The position numbers and the translations under genes were made by a program. The notes under the pieces were generated by a model, which searched no databases, was not told where the DNA came from, and worked only from the letters and a program-made list of their open reading frames with translations. Source: Actinoplanes sp. KI2 (lineage in GTDB: Bacteria > Actinomycetota > Actinomycetes > Mycobacteriales > Micromonosporaceae). Taken from it: a DNA stretch of 64,000 bases. The stretch covers positions 1-64,000 of the forward strand of contig NZ_JAOSZE010000006.1 of NCBI RefSeq assembly GCF_025630775.1, given 5' to 3'. Positions 11,012 through 20,465 of this stretch are shown here, piece after piece. How positions within the stretch are numbered: position 1 is the stretch's first letter; each line of letters opens with the position of its first letter.

Positions 11012-12460
11012 TCAGGAGGACTTGGGCGTCGTCTTCGAGTCCAGCCACGAGTTGATCAGCTTGGTGAAGTCCTTGCCGGTCTGCTTGTTGACGAACGCGA
11101 TGAACGACGCCCGGTCCTGCTGGGTGTACTTCTGCGTCTGCACCCAGGCCTTGGCGAGCGCGAAGAACTTCGCGTCGCCGAGCGCGTCGTTCAGCTCCAT
11201 GAGCATCGCGGCCGGGCAGTCGTAGACGTTGCCCTCGGCGAAGTTGGCCGCCTGCGGGTGGCCGGGCGGCCCCAGCCTCTTGCGCAGGTCGGCGTCCGAC
11301 TTGCGGAGGAAGTCCCGCAGCACCTTGTCGCTGAAGTGGGTCTGCTGTTGCTCCCAGAGGAACTGGATGTAGGTCGCCCAGCCCTCGTTCAGCCACAGGT
11401 CGGTCCAGGTGGACGTGGTGACCGTGTCACCGAACCACTGGTGGGCGTACTCGTGCAGCAGGTCGGTCTCGAACCTGGCGGTGTCCCGCTTGCCGAGCTT
11501 GTCGCCCATCGTGATCATCTGCTGGGTCTCCATGCCCGACTCGGAGTCGACCAGCACGATGCCGCCGGTGGCGAACGGGTACGGGCCGAACCGCTGCTCC
11601 AGGAAGCTCAGGAATTGCGGAGACTTGCGCAGCGAGGGCACCAGCTTGGCGTCGGCGCCGGGCCGGTACCAGTAGGTCAGCGGGGTGCCGCCCGGGCCCT
11701 TCGCGGTGACCTTCTTGTACTTGCCCACGGCCAGCGTCTGCAGGTACGACGACATCGGCTCGTCGCTGCGGTAGGTGAACGTGTTGCCCTGCACCGCGCC
11801 CGGCGTGCCCGCGGCGATCGCCGAGAAGCCGGCCGGCACCGTCACCGAGACGTCGTAGAGCGCCTTGTCCGACGGCTGGTCGTTGGCCGGGTACCAGGTG
11901 AACGCCCCGAACGGCTCCTGCATCGTCCAGAGGCCGCCCTCCTTGGTGACGGTCAGGCCGAGCGGCTCGGCGTCGCCGCGGTGGGTCGGGAACGGCGTCG
12001 TGGCGGGCTTCCCGTGGTACGCCACCACCAGGGTCACCGGCTGGTCGGCGGTCACCGGGTGCCGCACGACCAGCTTTTCGTTCTGGACGGCGGCGTCGGC
12101 CGGCGCCTCGTCGACGGTCACGCTGTCCAGCGTGTACGGCTTGAAGTCCAGCGTGATCGTGGCGGCATCCTCGACCGGGCGGACCTGGATCGTCGCCGTG
12201 CCGGTCAGCGACTTGGTCGACGGAGCCCAGTTCAGCTGGAGGCCGTAGTGCAGCACGTCGAGGCCGGCGTTGCCGTGCTTCGGATAGACCGGGTCGGCGA
12301 CGGGCGTGGACTTGCCTTTCGCCCAGGCGGTGTAGTCCGTCTTCGGCGGTGTGGCCGAAGCGCTCGGCGCTGAGGTGGGAGTGGCCGTGGGCTTGTCGTC
12401 ACAGCCGGCGATCAGAACGACCGTGGCCAGGGCCACGGCTACGAGGGGGGTGCGGTGCAT
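11012..12460 (-). CDS. secreted M1-family metallopeptidase (lipoprotein)
   Basis: A 482-residue zinc aminopeptidase-fold protein. The N-terminal signal MHRTPLVAVALATVVLIAGC ends in a lipobox (I-A-G-C), so it is likely lipid-anchored outside the membrane, with a Thr/Ser/Pro linker after it. The HEYAHQWFGD motif (first His about residue 336) and the downstream NEGWATY Glu give a complete HExxH-18-E zinc site. The exopeptidase motif is SGMET in place of GAMEN, as in the short actinobacterial M1 group. ATG 12460 was chosen because it begins the signal peptide and TAGCGT (12473-12468, minus) sits 7 nt upstream; an in-frame extension upstream would bury the signal. It lies between gatCA and gatB with no clear functional link. 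Confidence 0.9.
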   Translation of the reverse strand: MHRTPLVAVALATVVLIAGCDDKPTATPTSAPSASATPPKTDYTAWAKGKSTPVADPVYPKHGNAGLDVLHYGLQLNWAPSTKSLTGTATIQVRPVEDAATITLDFKPYTLDSVTVDEAPADAAVQNEKLVVRHPVTADQPVTLVVAYHGKPATTPFPTHRGDAEPLGLTVTKEGGLWTMQEPFGAFTWYPANDQPSDKALYDVSVTVPAGFSAIAAGTPGAVQGNTFTYRSDEPMSSYLQTLAVGKYKKVTAKGPGGTPLTYWYRPGADAKLVPSLRKSPQFLSFLEQRFGPYPFATGGIVLVDSESGMETQQMITMGDKLGKRDTARFETDLLHEYAHQWFGDTVTTSTWTDLWLNEGWATYIQFLWEQQQTHFSDKVLRDFLRKSDADLRKRLGPPGHPQAANFAEGNVYDCPAAMLMELNDALGDAKFFALAKAWVQTQKYTQQDRASFIAFVNKQTGKDFTKLINSWLDSKTTPKSS

Positions 12461-12467
12461 GGCAGGC

Positions 12468-12473
12468 ACGCTA
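12468..12473 (-). promoter_or_regulatory. -10 element of a leaderless M1 peptidase transcript
   Basis: On the minus strand TAGCGT is followed by 7 nt and then the ATG at 12460, with no ribosome site. It lies about 50 bp from the divergent gatB promoter. Confidence 0.5.
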
Positions 12474-12521
12474 CATAAATGATCACCCGCCGTGGGGGCG
12501 GTGCGAGGTCGGCGGAAATTC

Positions 12522-12543
12522 TGTCGGTGGGGGCCACTAGGCT
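12522..12543 (+). promoter_or_regulatory. PafBC-type damage promoter of gatB
   Basis: TGTCGGTGG (12522-12530), 7 nt, TAGGCT (12538-12543). It shares CGGAAATyCTGTCGGTGGG with the gatC promoter, so gatCA and gatB appear to be controlled together although they are not contiguous. Confidence 0.65.
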
Positions 12544-12584
12544 GGAGCCCGAAAGTCACCGGACCCAGTCGGGGAGTTCACCGC

Positions 12585-14078
12585 ATGACCACCATCGCCC
12601 TGCCGACGTATGAGGACGCCGTCGCCCGTTTCGAGCCGGTCATCGGCCTGGAGACGCACGTCGAGCTGGGCACGCAGACCAAGATGTTCTGCGGCTGCCG
12701 CACCGAGTTCGGAGCCGAGCCCAACACCCAGGTCTGCCCGGTCTGCCTCGGTCTGCCCGGCGCCCTCCCGGTCGCCAACCGCGCCGGCATCGAGGCCACC
12801 ATCCGCATCGGCCTCTCGCTGAACTGCGGTATCGCCACCTGGTGCCGGATGGCTCGGAAAAACTACTTCTACCCCGACATGCCCAAGAACTTCCAGACGT
12901 CGCAGTACGACGAGCCGCTCTGCACCGAGGGCTATGTCGACGTCGAGGTGGACGGCAAGACCTACCGGATCGGCATCGAGCGGGTGCACCTCGAGGAGGA
13001 CACCGGCAAGACGCTGCACGTCGGCGGGGCGACCGGGCGTATCCACGGCGCGTCCGAGTCACTGGTCGACTACAACCGGGCCGGCATCCCGCTCGTCGAG
13101 ATCGTGACCAAGCCGGTGCCGGGGCTCGGTGCGCTCGCCCCCGAGGTGGCCCGCGCCTACGTGACCGAGCTGCGCGACATCATCCGGTCGCTCGGCGTCT
13201 CCGACGTGCGGATGGAGCAGGGCTCGCTGCGCTGCGACGTGAACACCTCGCTGAACAAGCCGGGCGCGGAGTGGGGCACGCGCACCGAGACGAAGAACGT
13301 CAACTCGCTGCGCTCGGTCGAGCGCGCCGTCCGCTCCGAGATCATCCGGCAGGCCGGGGTGCTCGACGGCGGCGGCCGCATCATCCAGGAGACCCGCCAC
13401 TTCCACGAGGACCGCGGCGATACCAGCCCCGGCCGGTCGAAGGAGGAGGCGACCGACTACCGCTACTTCCCCGAGCCCGACCTGGTGCCGATCGCGCCCG
13501 ACCCGGCGTGGGTGGCCGAGCTCAAGGCGGCTCTGCCGGAGAAGCCGAGCGCCAAGCGCGCCCGGCTGAGCGAGGAGTGGGGCATCAGCGCGATCGACAT
13601 GCAGTCGGTGGCCAACGCCGGCGCCGTCGAGCTGATCGAGGAGACGATCGCGGCCGGCGCGTCCCCCGCGGGCGCACGCAAGTGGTGGATGGGCGAGCTG
13701 GCCCGCCGCGCCAACGAGTCGGGCATCGAGCTGTCCGCGGTCGGCGCGACCCCGGCGCAGGTCGCCGAGCTGCAGAAACTGGTCGACGACGGCAAGCTCA
13801 ACGACAAGCTGGCGCGCACCGTCCTCGAGGGCGTCGTGGCCGGCGAGGGCGACCCGGCGGCGGTGATGTCCGCGCGCGGTCTCGAGGTGGTCAACGACGA
13901 GGGCGCCCTGACCGCCGCCGTCGACGAGGCGATCGCCGCCAACCCCGACATCGCCGCCAAGATCCGCGACGGCAAGGTGGCCGCGGCCGGCGCCCTGGTC
14001 GGCGCGGTCATGAAGACCACGCGCGGCCAGGCGGATGCCAAGACCGTCCGCGACCTCATCCTGGCCCGTCTTTCCTGA
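12585..14078 (+). CDS. gatB: aspartyl/glutamyl-tRNA amidotransferase subunit B
   Basis: The 497-residue subunit that binds and phosphorylates misacylated tRNA and transfers ammonia from GatA. It has the GatB signature [23 protein letters not shown], the zinc cysteines (FCGC...CPVCLGLPG), the cradle core ([27 protein letters not shown]) and the C-terminal helical/YqeY tail. ATG 12585 has GGGGAG at 12571-12576 and begins the conserved region. It is a monocistronic + strand gene with a promoter matching gatC. Its stop lies in the first of six 34-bp tandem repeats. Confidence 0.97.
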   Translation: MTTIALPTYEDAVARFEPVIGLETHVELGTQTKMFCGCRTEFGAEPNTQVCPVCLGLPGALPVANRAGIEATIRIGLSLNCGIATWCRMARKNYFYPDMPKNFQTSQYDEPLCTEGYVDVEVDGKTYRIGIERVHLEEDTGKTLHVGGATGRIHGASESLVDYNRAGIPLVEIVTKPVPGLGALAPEVARAYVTELRDIIRSLGVSDVRMEQGSLRCDVNTSLNKPGAEWGTRTETKNVNSLRSVERAVRSEIIRQAGVLDGGGRIIQETRHFHEDRGDTSPGRSKEEATDYRYFPEPDLVPIAPDPAWVAELKAALPEKPSAKRARLSEEWGISAIDMQSVANAGAVELIEETIAAGASPAGARKWWMGELARRANESGIELSAVGATPAQVAELQKLVDDGKLNDKLARTVLEGVVAGEGDPAAVMSARGLEVVNDEGALTAAVDEAIAANPDIAAKIRDGKVAAAGALVGAVMKTTRGQADAKTVRDLILARLS

Positions 14079-14277
14079 TCGCGAGGTCGGGCGGCCCGCG
14101 GTCCGGGCCTGGTCGTGCGGCCGTGCGCGCCGCAGGCCGGGCCTGATCGTGCGGCCGTGCGCGCCGCGGTCCGGGCCTGGTCGTGCGGCCGTGCGCGCCG
14201 CGGGCCGGGCCTGATCGTGCGGCCGTGCGCGCCGCGGGCCGGGCCTGATCGTGGGGTCGGGCGGCCCGCGGGCCTGG
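14074..14277 (+). repeat. six 34-bp tandem repeats at the gatB 3' end
   Basis: Units begin at 14074, 14108, 14142, 14176, 14210 and 14244. The first contains the gatB stop (CCTGATCG). Units alternate CCTGGTCG and CCTGATCG, then CGGCCGTGCGCGCCGC and a GGCCGGG-type tail; units 1 and 6 share GGTCGGGCGGCCCGC. Each unit is GC-rich and self-complementary. The array fills most of the space to the convergent phosphoesterase gene. Confidence 0.92.
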
Positions 14278-14295
14278 CCGGCGCAGGCGCCGGCC
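14276..14295. terminator. hairpin between convergent gatB and phosphoesterase genes
   Basis: GGCCGGCGC and GCGCCGGCC (9-bp arms, AG loop) form a perfect hairpin 4 nt before the stop of the minus-strand gene. With no T-run it may act as a weak bidirectional terminator or mRNA 3' barrier. Confidence 0.45.
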
Positions 14296-14299
14296 TCGA

Positions 14300-15961
14300 T
14301 CAGCTGGGCGGCGCGCTGGTGGGCGTGATCTTCTCGGCGTCGGCGCCGATCACGTTTCGCTGCATCTCCACGTTGGACTCGCCGGTGCCGCCCAGCTGGA
14401 TGTCGTCGTACGCCTTGAGCTGGTGTTTCTCGTCGAAGTAGAGCACCGAGAGGGTGAGCGGGGTCGGCTTCTCCTTCTCCAGCCCGCGCAGCCCGGCGCC
14501 GCCGGTCGACCCCTCCACCATCAGCCGGGTCGGCATCGGCCCCTGGAAACCGTCCGCCGAGGCGAGCGGGGCCGGGGCGGGCGAGGCCGACACACCCGAG
14601 GCCGACGGCTCGGGGGTGGGGGCCGACAGCAGGCTCACCTCGCGTTTGTGCAGGTGACCGGCGAGCACCAGCGGCACCACGCCGGAGAGCGGGGTGGCCA
14701 TCGCCGGGTCGTGCACCATGGCGATGTCCACCGGCTTGCCGCTGGCCCGGATCGTCTGGGCCAGCTGGTTGCCGGCCGCGACGAGCGGGTTGCCGCCCTG
14801 CTCGTCGCCGTTCGGCGGGGGCTCGGCGGTGGTCTTGTCCGGGGTGAACTGGGGATCGCCGATGCCCGCGATGGTGAGCCCGTCGATCGTCGTGATCTTG
14901 TTGTCCAGCACGATGGCGTTCTTCTGGCGGGCCACCGCGGACTGGATGATGCCCGAGTCGTGGTTGCCGCGCACGTAGATGTAGGGGACGCCGACCGACG
15001 GGATCGAGGTGACGTAGTTCGTCTCGGCCGCCGAGCCCCAGTCGACCATATCGCCCGTGTCGACCACTGCATCGATGTCGAAGGTCTGCACCACGGTGCG
15101 GATCAGGCCCCAGGACGCCGGGTTCAGGTGCAGGTCGGAGACGTGCAGGATGCGGGTGGTGTTGCCGGCCGGCTCGTAGACCGGCAGCGACGACACCGTG
15201 GTGTACAGGCGGCTCACGTTGCTGACGATCTGTTGCAGCTGGTCGGCGTACTTGCCGTAGTTGTCGGCGATCCGCCGCGCGTCACCGACCACGGCCGGCG
15301 CGTTGACCAGCAGGCCCTCATAGCGTGGCTCGGCGATCGAGCCGGGCCGCAGCGTGGCGGCCGCGAGGCCGAGGCTGCCGAGCGTCACCACCAGCGCGGT
15401 CAGCCCGGCGGCGGCGACCCGGCGGATGTTCCGGAAGACCAGGGCGGACAGGAGCAGCGCGCTGAGCACCGCGATGCCCAGCGCGCGGATGCCGAGCCGG
15501 ACGACGCCGGTCCGTACGTCTTCCACCGCATGCTCCCCGGCCGAGCTGATCGCGGCCGGGTCGTCGATCAGCGCCTCGGTGCGGCTCTGGTCGAGCGAGC
15601 CCAGGTTGACCTTGAGGTGGATCGGCCCGTCGTGGCTGTCCAGGTGCAGCGAGCCGAGCGGCGGGATGTCCACCTCGGTTCCGCCCTGGATCGACGGGGT
15701 GATCGACATCTCGGCCCGGAACGGTCCCACGGCGATGGTGGCGTGCGCGAACAGCATCGTGCCGATCACCGCGCCGCCGATGCCGATCAGGGCGATCGCC
15801 GCGGCGACCCCGATCCGGTGGGTCCACCGGTGGCGGTAGGCGCGCCCGGTCCACGCCGTCGCGCCGTGCACGTGGCGGTAGGCGCGACCGCCCCAAGCCG
15901 CGGCGCCGAGCACGTGGCGGCGTGCGGTGGACAGATGGCGGAGCCAGGTGGGAGCAGTCAT
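14300..15961 (-). CDS. membrane-anchored calcineurin-like metallophosphoesterase
   Basis: A 553-residue protein. The N-terminus has two similar stretches (GAAAWGGRAYRHV and GATAWTGRAYRHR) before a first transmembrane helix (about 50-72). A probably extracellular segment, two more helices (about 160-205) and a C-terminal metallophosphoesterase domain follow. Metal-binding motifs are complete: DLHLN, GDMVDWG, GNHDS, HD and GHLHK. A Pro/Ser/Ala-rich insert ([16 protein letters not shown]) follows GHLH. Substrate unknown; related actinobacterial proteins are annotated only as metallophosphoesterases. It starts 6 bp after the stop of the sugar dehydrogenase-like gene upstream on the same strand, so the two form an operon. 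Confidence 0.85.
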   Translation of the reverse strand: MTAPTWLRHLSTARRHVLGAAAWGGRAYRHVHGATAWTGRAYRHRWTHRIGVAAAIALIGIGGAVIGTMLFAHATIAVGPFRAEMSITPSIQGGTEVDIPPLGSLHLDSHDGPIHLKVNLGSLDQSRTEALIDDPAAISSAGEHAVEDVRTGVVRLGIRALGIAVLSALLLSALVFRNIRRVAAAGLTALVVTLGSLGLAAATLRPGSIAEPRYEGLLVNAPAVVGDARRIADNYGKYADQLQQIVSNVSRLYTTVSSLPVYEPAGNTTRILHVSDLHLNPASWGLIRTVVQTFDIDAVVDTGDMVDWGSAAETNYVTSIPSVGVPYIYVRGNHDSGIIQSAVARQKNAIVLDNKITTIDGLTIAGIGDPQFTPDKTTAEPPPNGDEQGGNPLVAAGNQLAQTIRASGKPVDIAMVHDPAMATPLSGVVPLVLAGHLHKREVSLLSAPTPEPSASGVSASPAPAPLASADGFQGPMPTRLMVEGSTGGAGLRGLEKEKPTPLTLSVLYFDEKHQLKAYDDIQLGGTGESNVEMQRNVIGADAEKITPTSAPPS

Positions 15962-15967
15962 CGGCGA

Positions 15968-17134
15968 TCAGGTGACTCCGGCCCCGCCGTCGGAGAAGAC
16001 GATCCGGATGATCCGGTCGTCGTCGGGGCCCGGATCGCCGGCATCCTCCTGGTTCGACGTGCTGGCCCACAGCGACCCGTCCGGTGCCGCGACCAGACCC
16101 CGCAGCCGGCCGTACTCGCCGGTCAGCAGCGCCTGCGGGGTGCCCAGCACGGTGCCGTTGTCGGTCACGTTGAGCAACCAGACCCGCTTGCCGAGCAGGC
16201 AGGCGGTGGCCACGGTACGGTCGGCGACCGCCACCCCCGCGCAGTACGAGTCGGCGATCGGCCAGCTGTACAGCGGGTTGGTCAGTGCCGGGTCGGTGCT
16301 CGGGCCGTCGGCCCTGGCCCAGCCGTAGTTCTTGCCCTTGACGATGACGTTGAGCTCGCCGTTCTTGGGCTGGCCGCTGTCGCTCGCGTACATCCGCTTC
16401 TTGGCGTCCCAGGCCAGGCCCTGCACGTTGCGGTGGCCGAGCGACCAGACCAGCGAGTCCTTGAACGGATTGCCCGGGGCGGGCTTGCCCGCCGTGGTCA
16501 TCCGCAGAATCTTGCCGCCGAGGCTCTTGGGGTTTTGCGCCTGGACGCCGTGGGTGCCGTCGCCGGTGCCGGCGTAGAGGTAACCGTCCGGGCCGAAGGC
16601 GAGCGCGCCACCGTTGTCGTCGGCCGAGCGCGGGATGCCGGTCAGGATCGGCTGCAGCTTCCCCTTCAGCACCAGCTTGCCGATCCGGTTGTCCTTCGTC
16701 GTGGAGTAGTAGACGTAGATCGTCTTGTCGGTCGCGTATTTCGGTGAGACCGCGATGCCGAGCAGGCCGCCGTCGCCGGAGGCCTGCGCCTCGGCGAGTC
16801 GCTGCACCTCGGTGACGGTCAGACCGTTCGCGTCGGAACCCGGGCCGACCTGCAGGATGCTCCCGCTGTCCCGCTCGGTGACCAGCGCGGACTTGTCGGG
16901 CAGGAAGGCCATGCCCCAGGGGACCGCCAGTTTCTTGGCCAGCACCGTGACCACGGCCTCTTGATCGCCGCCGCCAGGCGCGGCGCTTGCCGACTCGGCC
17001 GCCGAGGGGGTCGGGAGGTTGGGCGAGGTGCCCTGCTCATCGGGGTCGGGCGGGCCGAAGCTGCAGGCCGCGGTCAGCGCCGCCACGGCGGCGAGCGCCA
17101 CGCCTGCCCGGACCCGGCGGGAACGCAAGATCAC
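15968..17134 (-). CDS. PQQ-type sugar dehydrogenase-like lipoprotein
   Basis: A 388-residue exported protein of the soluble glucose/sorbosone dehydrogenase beta-propeller family. GTG 17134 has GAGGAGG 4 nt upstream and gives a lipoprotein signal (VALAAVAALTAAC; lipobox T-A-A-C). Family features include VPWGMAFLPD near the start, DGGLLGIAVSP, RSADDNGGALAFGPDGYLYAGTGD, LVWSLGHRNVQGLAWD and the C-terminal LRGLVAAPDGSLW. Whether it oxidises sugars or uses PQQ is unknown, since many actinobacterial members are untested. A longer in-frame start (17158) lacks a ribosome site. It precedes the phosphoesterase gene by 6 bp. Confidence 0.87.
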   Translation of the reverse strand: MILRSRRVRAGVALAAVAALTAACSFGPPDPDEQGTSPNLPTPSAAESASAAPGGGDQEAVVTVLAKKLAVPWGMAFLPDKSALVTERDSGSILQVGPGSDANGLTVTEVQRLAEAQASGDGGLLGIAVSPKYATDKTIYVYYSTTKDNRIGKLVLKGKLQPILTGIPRSADDNGGALAFGPDGYLYAGTGDGTHGVQAQNPKSLGGKILRMTTAGKPAPGNPFKDSLVWSLGHRNVQGLAWDAKKRMYASDSGQPKNGELNVIVKGKNYGWARADGPSTDPALTNPLYSWPIADSYCAGVAVADRTVATACLLGKRVWLLNVTDNGTVLGTPQALLTGEYGRLRGLVAAPDGSLWASTSNQEDAGDPGPDDDRIIRIVFSDGGAGVT

Positions 17135-17195
17135 GCGACCTCCTCGACTTCGACGCACCCCAGGGTAGCGGCGCTGCCTGGAAAGCCCCGTCCGA

Positions 17196-17580
17196 TCAGT
17201 CGGGGTGGCGGATCTCTTGCTGCCCGGCGGCCAGCACGCGCGGGAGATTACCCTGCGTGACGGCGGTCAGCCGGATCACGTTGCCGTTGTCAAGCAGGGC
17301 CGAGACGCGGCCGCGCGGGTCGGGGGCCAGCTCGGTGATCCGCGACCACGGCACCCGGGTGCTGCCGAACAGCGCCTTCACCCGCAGCTCGTCCGCGTAG
17401 ACGTCGGTGCCGGCGCGCCAGGCCCACACGAAGATCGCGAGCGGGACGAGCAGGATGGGGGTCAGCTCCCACCGGGCCCCGGCGAACGGCAGCGCGCAGA
17501 CGAAGCCGATCACGGCGGCGACCAGGAGCGCGCCGGTCTTGCGGACGCGGAGCAGGGGCTTTCTTCGCACCGGAGCATTC
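17196..17580 (-). CDS. small membrane protein with PH-like domain
   Basis: About 128 residues: a short basic N-terminus (RRKPLLRVRK), two transmembrane helices (TGALLVAAVIGFVCALPFA and LTPILLVPLAIFVWAW) and a C-terminal bacterial PH-like (bPH2) domain with VYADELRVKALFGSTRVPWSRITEL. Members are common in actinomycetes with no assigned function. Start uncertain: GTG 17580 begins the basic segment, while an in-frame GTG at 17624 would add 15 residues; neither has a clear ribosome site. It is the first gene of the minus-strand cluster 17580-14300. Confidence 0.75.
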
Positions 17581-17742
17581 TCCCACCCGGCCTCGGCGGG
17601 CCGGACGCGGCCACGTTTGTCCACAGGCGACGATCTGCGGATGCATCCGGATCGCGTCCGGCCGTAACCTGTTCTAGGGACGTTCGTTGATCCCTACTGG
17701 CCCTACCCCTTGTCCGACCGGCACCGCAGAGGATCCGTCGAC

Positions 17743-20367
17743 GTGGCAGTGCAACCCCCCGTGCACTCCCGGCCCACCGACCGGGTGACGTTCGTCGCTG
17801 TGCCCGCCGCCGCAGTGATCGTGCTGCTCGCGGGCGCGGCCGGCCTGACCCCGCCCGCGGTCGCGCTGGCCATCGGCGTCGGCGGCGCCGGGCTCTGGGC
17901 GTGCTCCCACCTGGTCCGGGCGGCCCTCCAGATCCATCACGCCGAGGGTACGTTCGTCGCCTGCAAGGGCGCCGGGTTCGTCGGCCTGGCCTCGCTGGCC
18001 ACCGCCCTCACCGCGGTGGTGCCGCTGGCGGCCCCGCCGCGGGCCGGGGTCTGGGCGACCGGTGGGTATGCGGTGGCGGCGGCCCTCTACGCGGTCGGCG
18101 TGCTGTTCCTCCCCGGCGGGGCGACCACCTGGGTGATCCGCACCCGTCGCGCCTTCGACGGCGCCGGGCTGGGTCTCAGCCTTGCCTTCGCCGGCTACCT
18201 GATCCCCCCGGTCAAGCACCAGCAGGTCGCCACCCTGCCGGTCATCATGCTCGGCGCCCTCGCCATCGCGATCACCGTGGTCGCGGTCCTGCGCAGCCGC
18301 CCGCACGGCGGTCCCGCGGTGCGCTGCGGCGCTGGCGCGATCGCGGTCATGGCGGCCCTCGGCATCATCGCCACGATGGTCGTGCTGGGCCGCGGCGGCA
18401 TCGCGCTGCCGCTGCTGGGCCTGCCGATCGTGGCCGGGCTGGCAGCCTCAGCCGACGGCGGCGCCCGCCGGCACCTGGCCCCGCCTCCACTCGAGCCCCG
18501 CAACCCCGACCAGGTGCTGGCCAGCTATCCGCTGCTGGCCGCGCCGGCCGCGGTCGGCGTGTTCGCCGCGCTGTGGCACCTGCTCACCGCCCGCACCTTC
18601 GACACGCTCGCCATCCTCCTCGGCGTCGGCATGGTCGCCGTGCTGGCGGTGCGTGAGCTGCTGGTGGTGCGGGACATCCGGCGGTACGCCGGCCAGTTGC
18701 AGACCGCCGAGGCACACTTCCGCTCGCTGGTGGCCGGCGCCACCGACCTCACCCTGGTGCTCGACCAGCAGCAGCGGATCACCTGGCAGTCGCCGGCCGC
18801 GTCCCGGCTGTTCGGTCTCACCGACGATGAGGTGGTCGGCCGCGCCTTCCGTGACCTGATCCACCCCGGCGACGTCGCCGACGCCCAGGCGGTGATCGAC
18901 TCGGTGGTCGCGGGCGAGCACGCCGACGGCCCGCCCGCCCTGGTCAACGCCCGCCTGCGGGACGGCGCCGAGCTCTGGCGGGACACCGAGTCGACGATCT
19001 CCGACCAGCGCGCGGTGCCCGAGGTGGCCGCCCTGGTGGTGCACGTGCGCGACGTGGGCGAGCGCAAACACCTCGAGCGGGCGCTGCACAAGCTGTCCTC
19101 CACCGATCAGCTGACCGGGCTGGCCAACCGCCGGACGCTGATGCGTGACCTGCTGGCCCACCGCCGGCGACCCGGCCGGCCGGGCAGCCTGCTGGTGATC
19201 GACCTGCACGGCCTCGCCGAGATCAACGACAGCCGCGGGCGGGAGACCGGCGACGCGGTGCTGACCGAGGTGGGCCGCCGGATCAAGATGCTGCTGGGGG
19301 CCGACGATGTCCCGGCCCGGCTGGGCGGCGACGAGTTCGCGGTGCTCACCACCGACGGCGCGGTGCTGGCCTACGCGCTGGCCACCCGGATCGCCGCGGT
19401 GCTGGCCGAGCCGCTCGAGCTGCCCGGTTCACTGGTCGAGCTGCACACCAGCATCGGCCTGGCCGAGCTGGCCGGCGGCAGCAGCTCGGACGAGGTGCTG
19501 CGGCACGCCGACCTGGCCCGCAAGCGTGCCCGGCAGCTGGGCCTCGACCGGGTCGAGTGGTACGACCCGGACGTCGAGATGAAGCTCAACCGCCGGATGG
19601 AGCTGGAGCAGCAGCTGCTCGGCGCGGCCGCGCGCGGCGAGCTCGACCTGGTCTTCCAGCCGGTGGCCGACCTGCGGGACAACCTGCCGGTCGGGGTGGA
19701 GGCACTGCTGCGCTGGCGCCACCCCGAGCTGGGCACGATCCTGCCGGGCGAGCTGCTGCCGATCGCCCGGGCCGTGGGCATCGCGGCCGAGCTGGACGAG
19801 TGGGTGCTGGACGCCGCCTGCAAGCACCTGACGGCCTGGTCGACCGGCGACACGTCGTTCTGGCTGTCGGTCAACGTGTCTCCGCGCGAGCTGCTCACCG
19901 CCCGCTTTCCCGACCAGGTGGCAGCGACGCTGAATCGCTATCATCTGCCGCCCGAGCGCCTGGTGGTCGAGGTCGCCGAGGACTGGATCGCCGAGGACGT
20001 GCCGGCGATCGTGGCGTCCCTGGCCGGCCTGCGCAAGCTGGGGGTGCGGGCCGCGCTCGACGACTTCGGCGCGGGTCAGGCGTCGCTGTCCCACCTGCGG
20101 CGGCTCCCGGTCGACATGCTCAAACTGGACGCCTCGCTGGTCAACACGTCGTCCGAGGCGGCGCCAGGTGCCGGCCCGGCGGTGCTCGACGTGGTGGTGA
20201 GCCTGGGCCGCCGACTGGGTCTCGAAATCGTGGCGAAGGGGCTGGAGACGCCGGAGCAGATCGTCCGCGCGGCGAAGGCGGGATGTCTCTATGGGCAGGG
20301 ATTCGAGCTGGGCCGACCGGCCCCGGCCGAGCGCATCGAGGCCTATTTGGAGAGTCACCGGACGTAA
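17743..20367 (+). CDS. membrane PAS-GGDEF-EAL protein with degenerate EAL motif
   Basis: About 874 residues. Roughly eight to nine transmembrane helices (to about 320) precede a PAS domain (AEAHFRSLVAGATDLTLVLDQ), a GGDEF domain and an EAL domain. LGGDEF is intact, but the usual DxDxFKxxND metal loop reads DLHGLAEIND. In the EAL domain VEALLRW and DDFGAGQAS are present, but the conserved AEG of the AEGVE motif reads AKG (codon AAG), replacing a glutamate needed for catalysis in studied EAL enzymes. Phosphodiesterase activity is therefore doubtful. GTG 17743 is preferred for AGAGGA 9 nt upstream; TTG 17710 is an alternative. Decayed copies of the gene's end follow the stop. Confidence 0.87.
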   Translation: MAVQPPVHSRPTDRVTFVAVPAAAVIVLLAGAAGLTPPAVALAIGVGGAGLWACSHLVRAALQIHHAEGTFVACKGAGFVGLASLATALTAVVPLAAPPRAGVWATGGYAVAAALYAVGVLFLPGGATTWVIRTRRAFDGAGLGLSLAFAGYLIPPVKHQQVATLPVIMLGALAIAITVVAVLRSRPHGGPAVRCGAGAIAVMAALGIIATMVVLGRGGIALPLLGLPIVAGLAASADGGARRHLAPPPLEPRNPDQVLASYPLLAAPAAVGVFAALWHLLTARTFDTLAILLGVGMVAVLAVRELLVVRDIRRYAGQLQTAEAHFRSLVAGATDLTLVLDQQQRITWQSPAASRLFGLTDDEVVGRAFRDLIHPGDVADAQAVIDSVVAGEHADGPPALVNARLRDGAELWRDTESTISDQRAVPEVAALVVHVRDVGERKHLERALHKLSSTDQLTGLANRRTLMRDLLAHRRRPGRPGSLLVIDLHGLAEINDSRGRETGDAVLTEVGRRIKMLLGADDVPARLGGDEFAVLTTDGAVLAYALATRIAAVLAEPLELPGSLVELHTSIGLAELAGGSSSDEVLRHADLARKRARQLGLDRVEWYDPDVEMKLNRRMELEQQLLGAAARGELDLVFQPVADLRDNLPVGVEALLRWRHPELGTILPGELLPIARAVGIAAELDEWVLDAACKHLTAWSTGDTSFWLSVNVSPRELLTARFPDQVAATLNRYHLPPERLVVEVAEDWIAEDVPAIVASLAGLRKLGVRAALDDFGAGQASLSHLRRLPVDMLKLDASLVNTSSEAAPGAGPAVLDVVVSLGRRLGLEIVAKGLETPEQIVRAAKAGCLYGQGFELGRPAPAERIEAYLESHRT

Positions 20368-20439
20368 GCCGGAGAGCCGCCGGGCGTGGGCCGGGGAGTC
20401 GCCGGGCGTGGGCCGGGGAGCCGCCGGGCGTGAGCCGAG
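20351..20439 (+). repeat. 22-24-bp tandem copies of the GGDEF-EAL gene 3' end
   Basis: The last codons and stop (GAGAGTCACCGGACGTAAG, 20351-20369) are followed by three related units of the form GAGyCGCCGGGCGTGGGCCG, ending near 20439. The TAA has become TGG or TGA in the copies. The stretch to the LacI gene end (20466) holds nothing else recognisable. Confidence 0.78.
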
Positions 20440-20465
20440 CGGAATCGAGGTCTGTTTGGCGAGGC

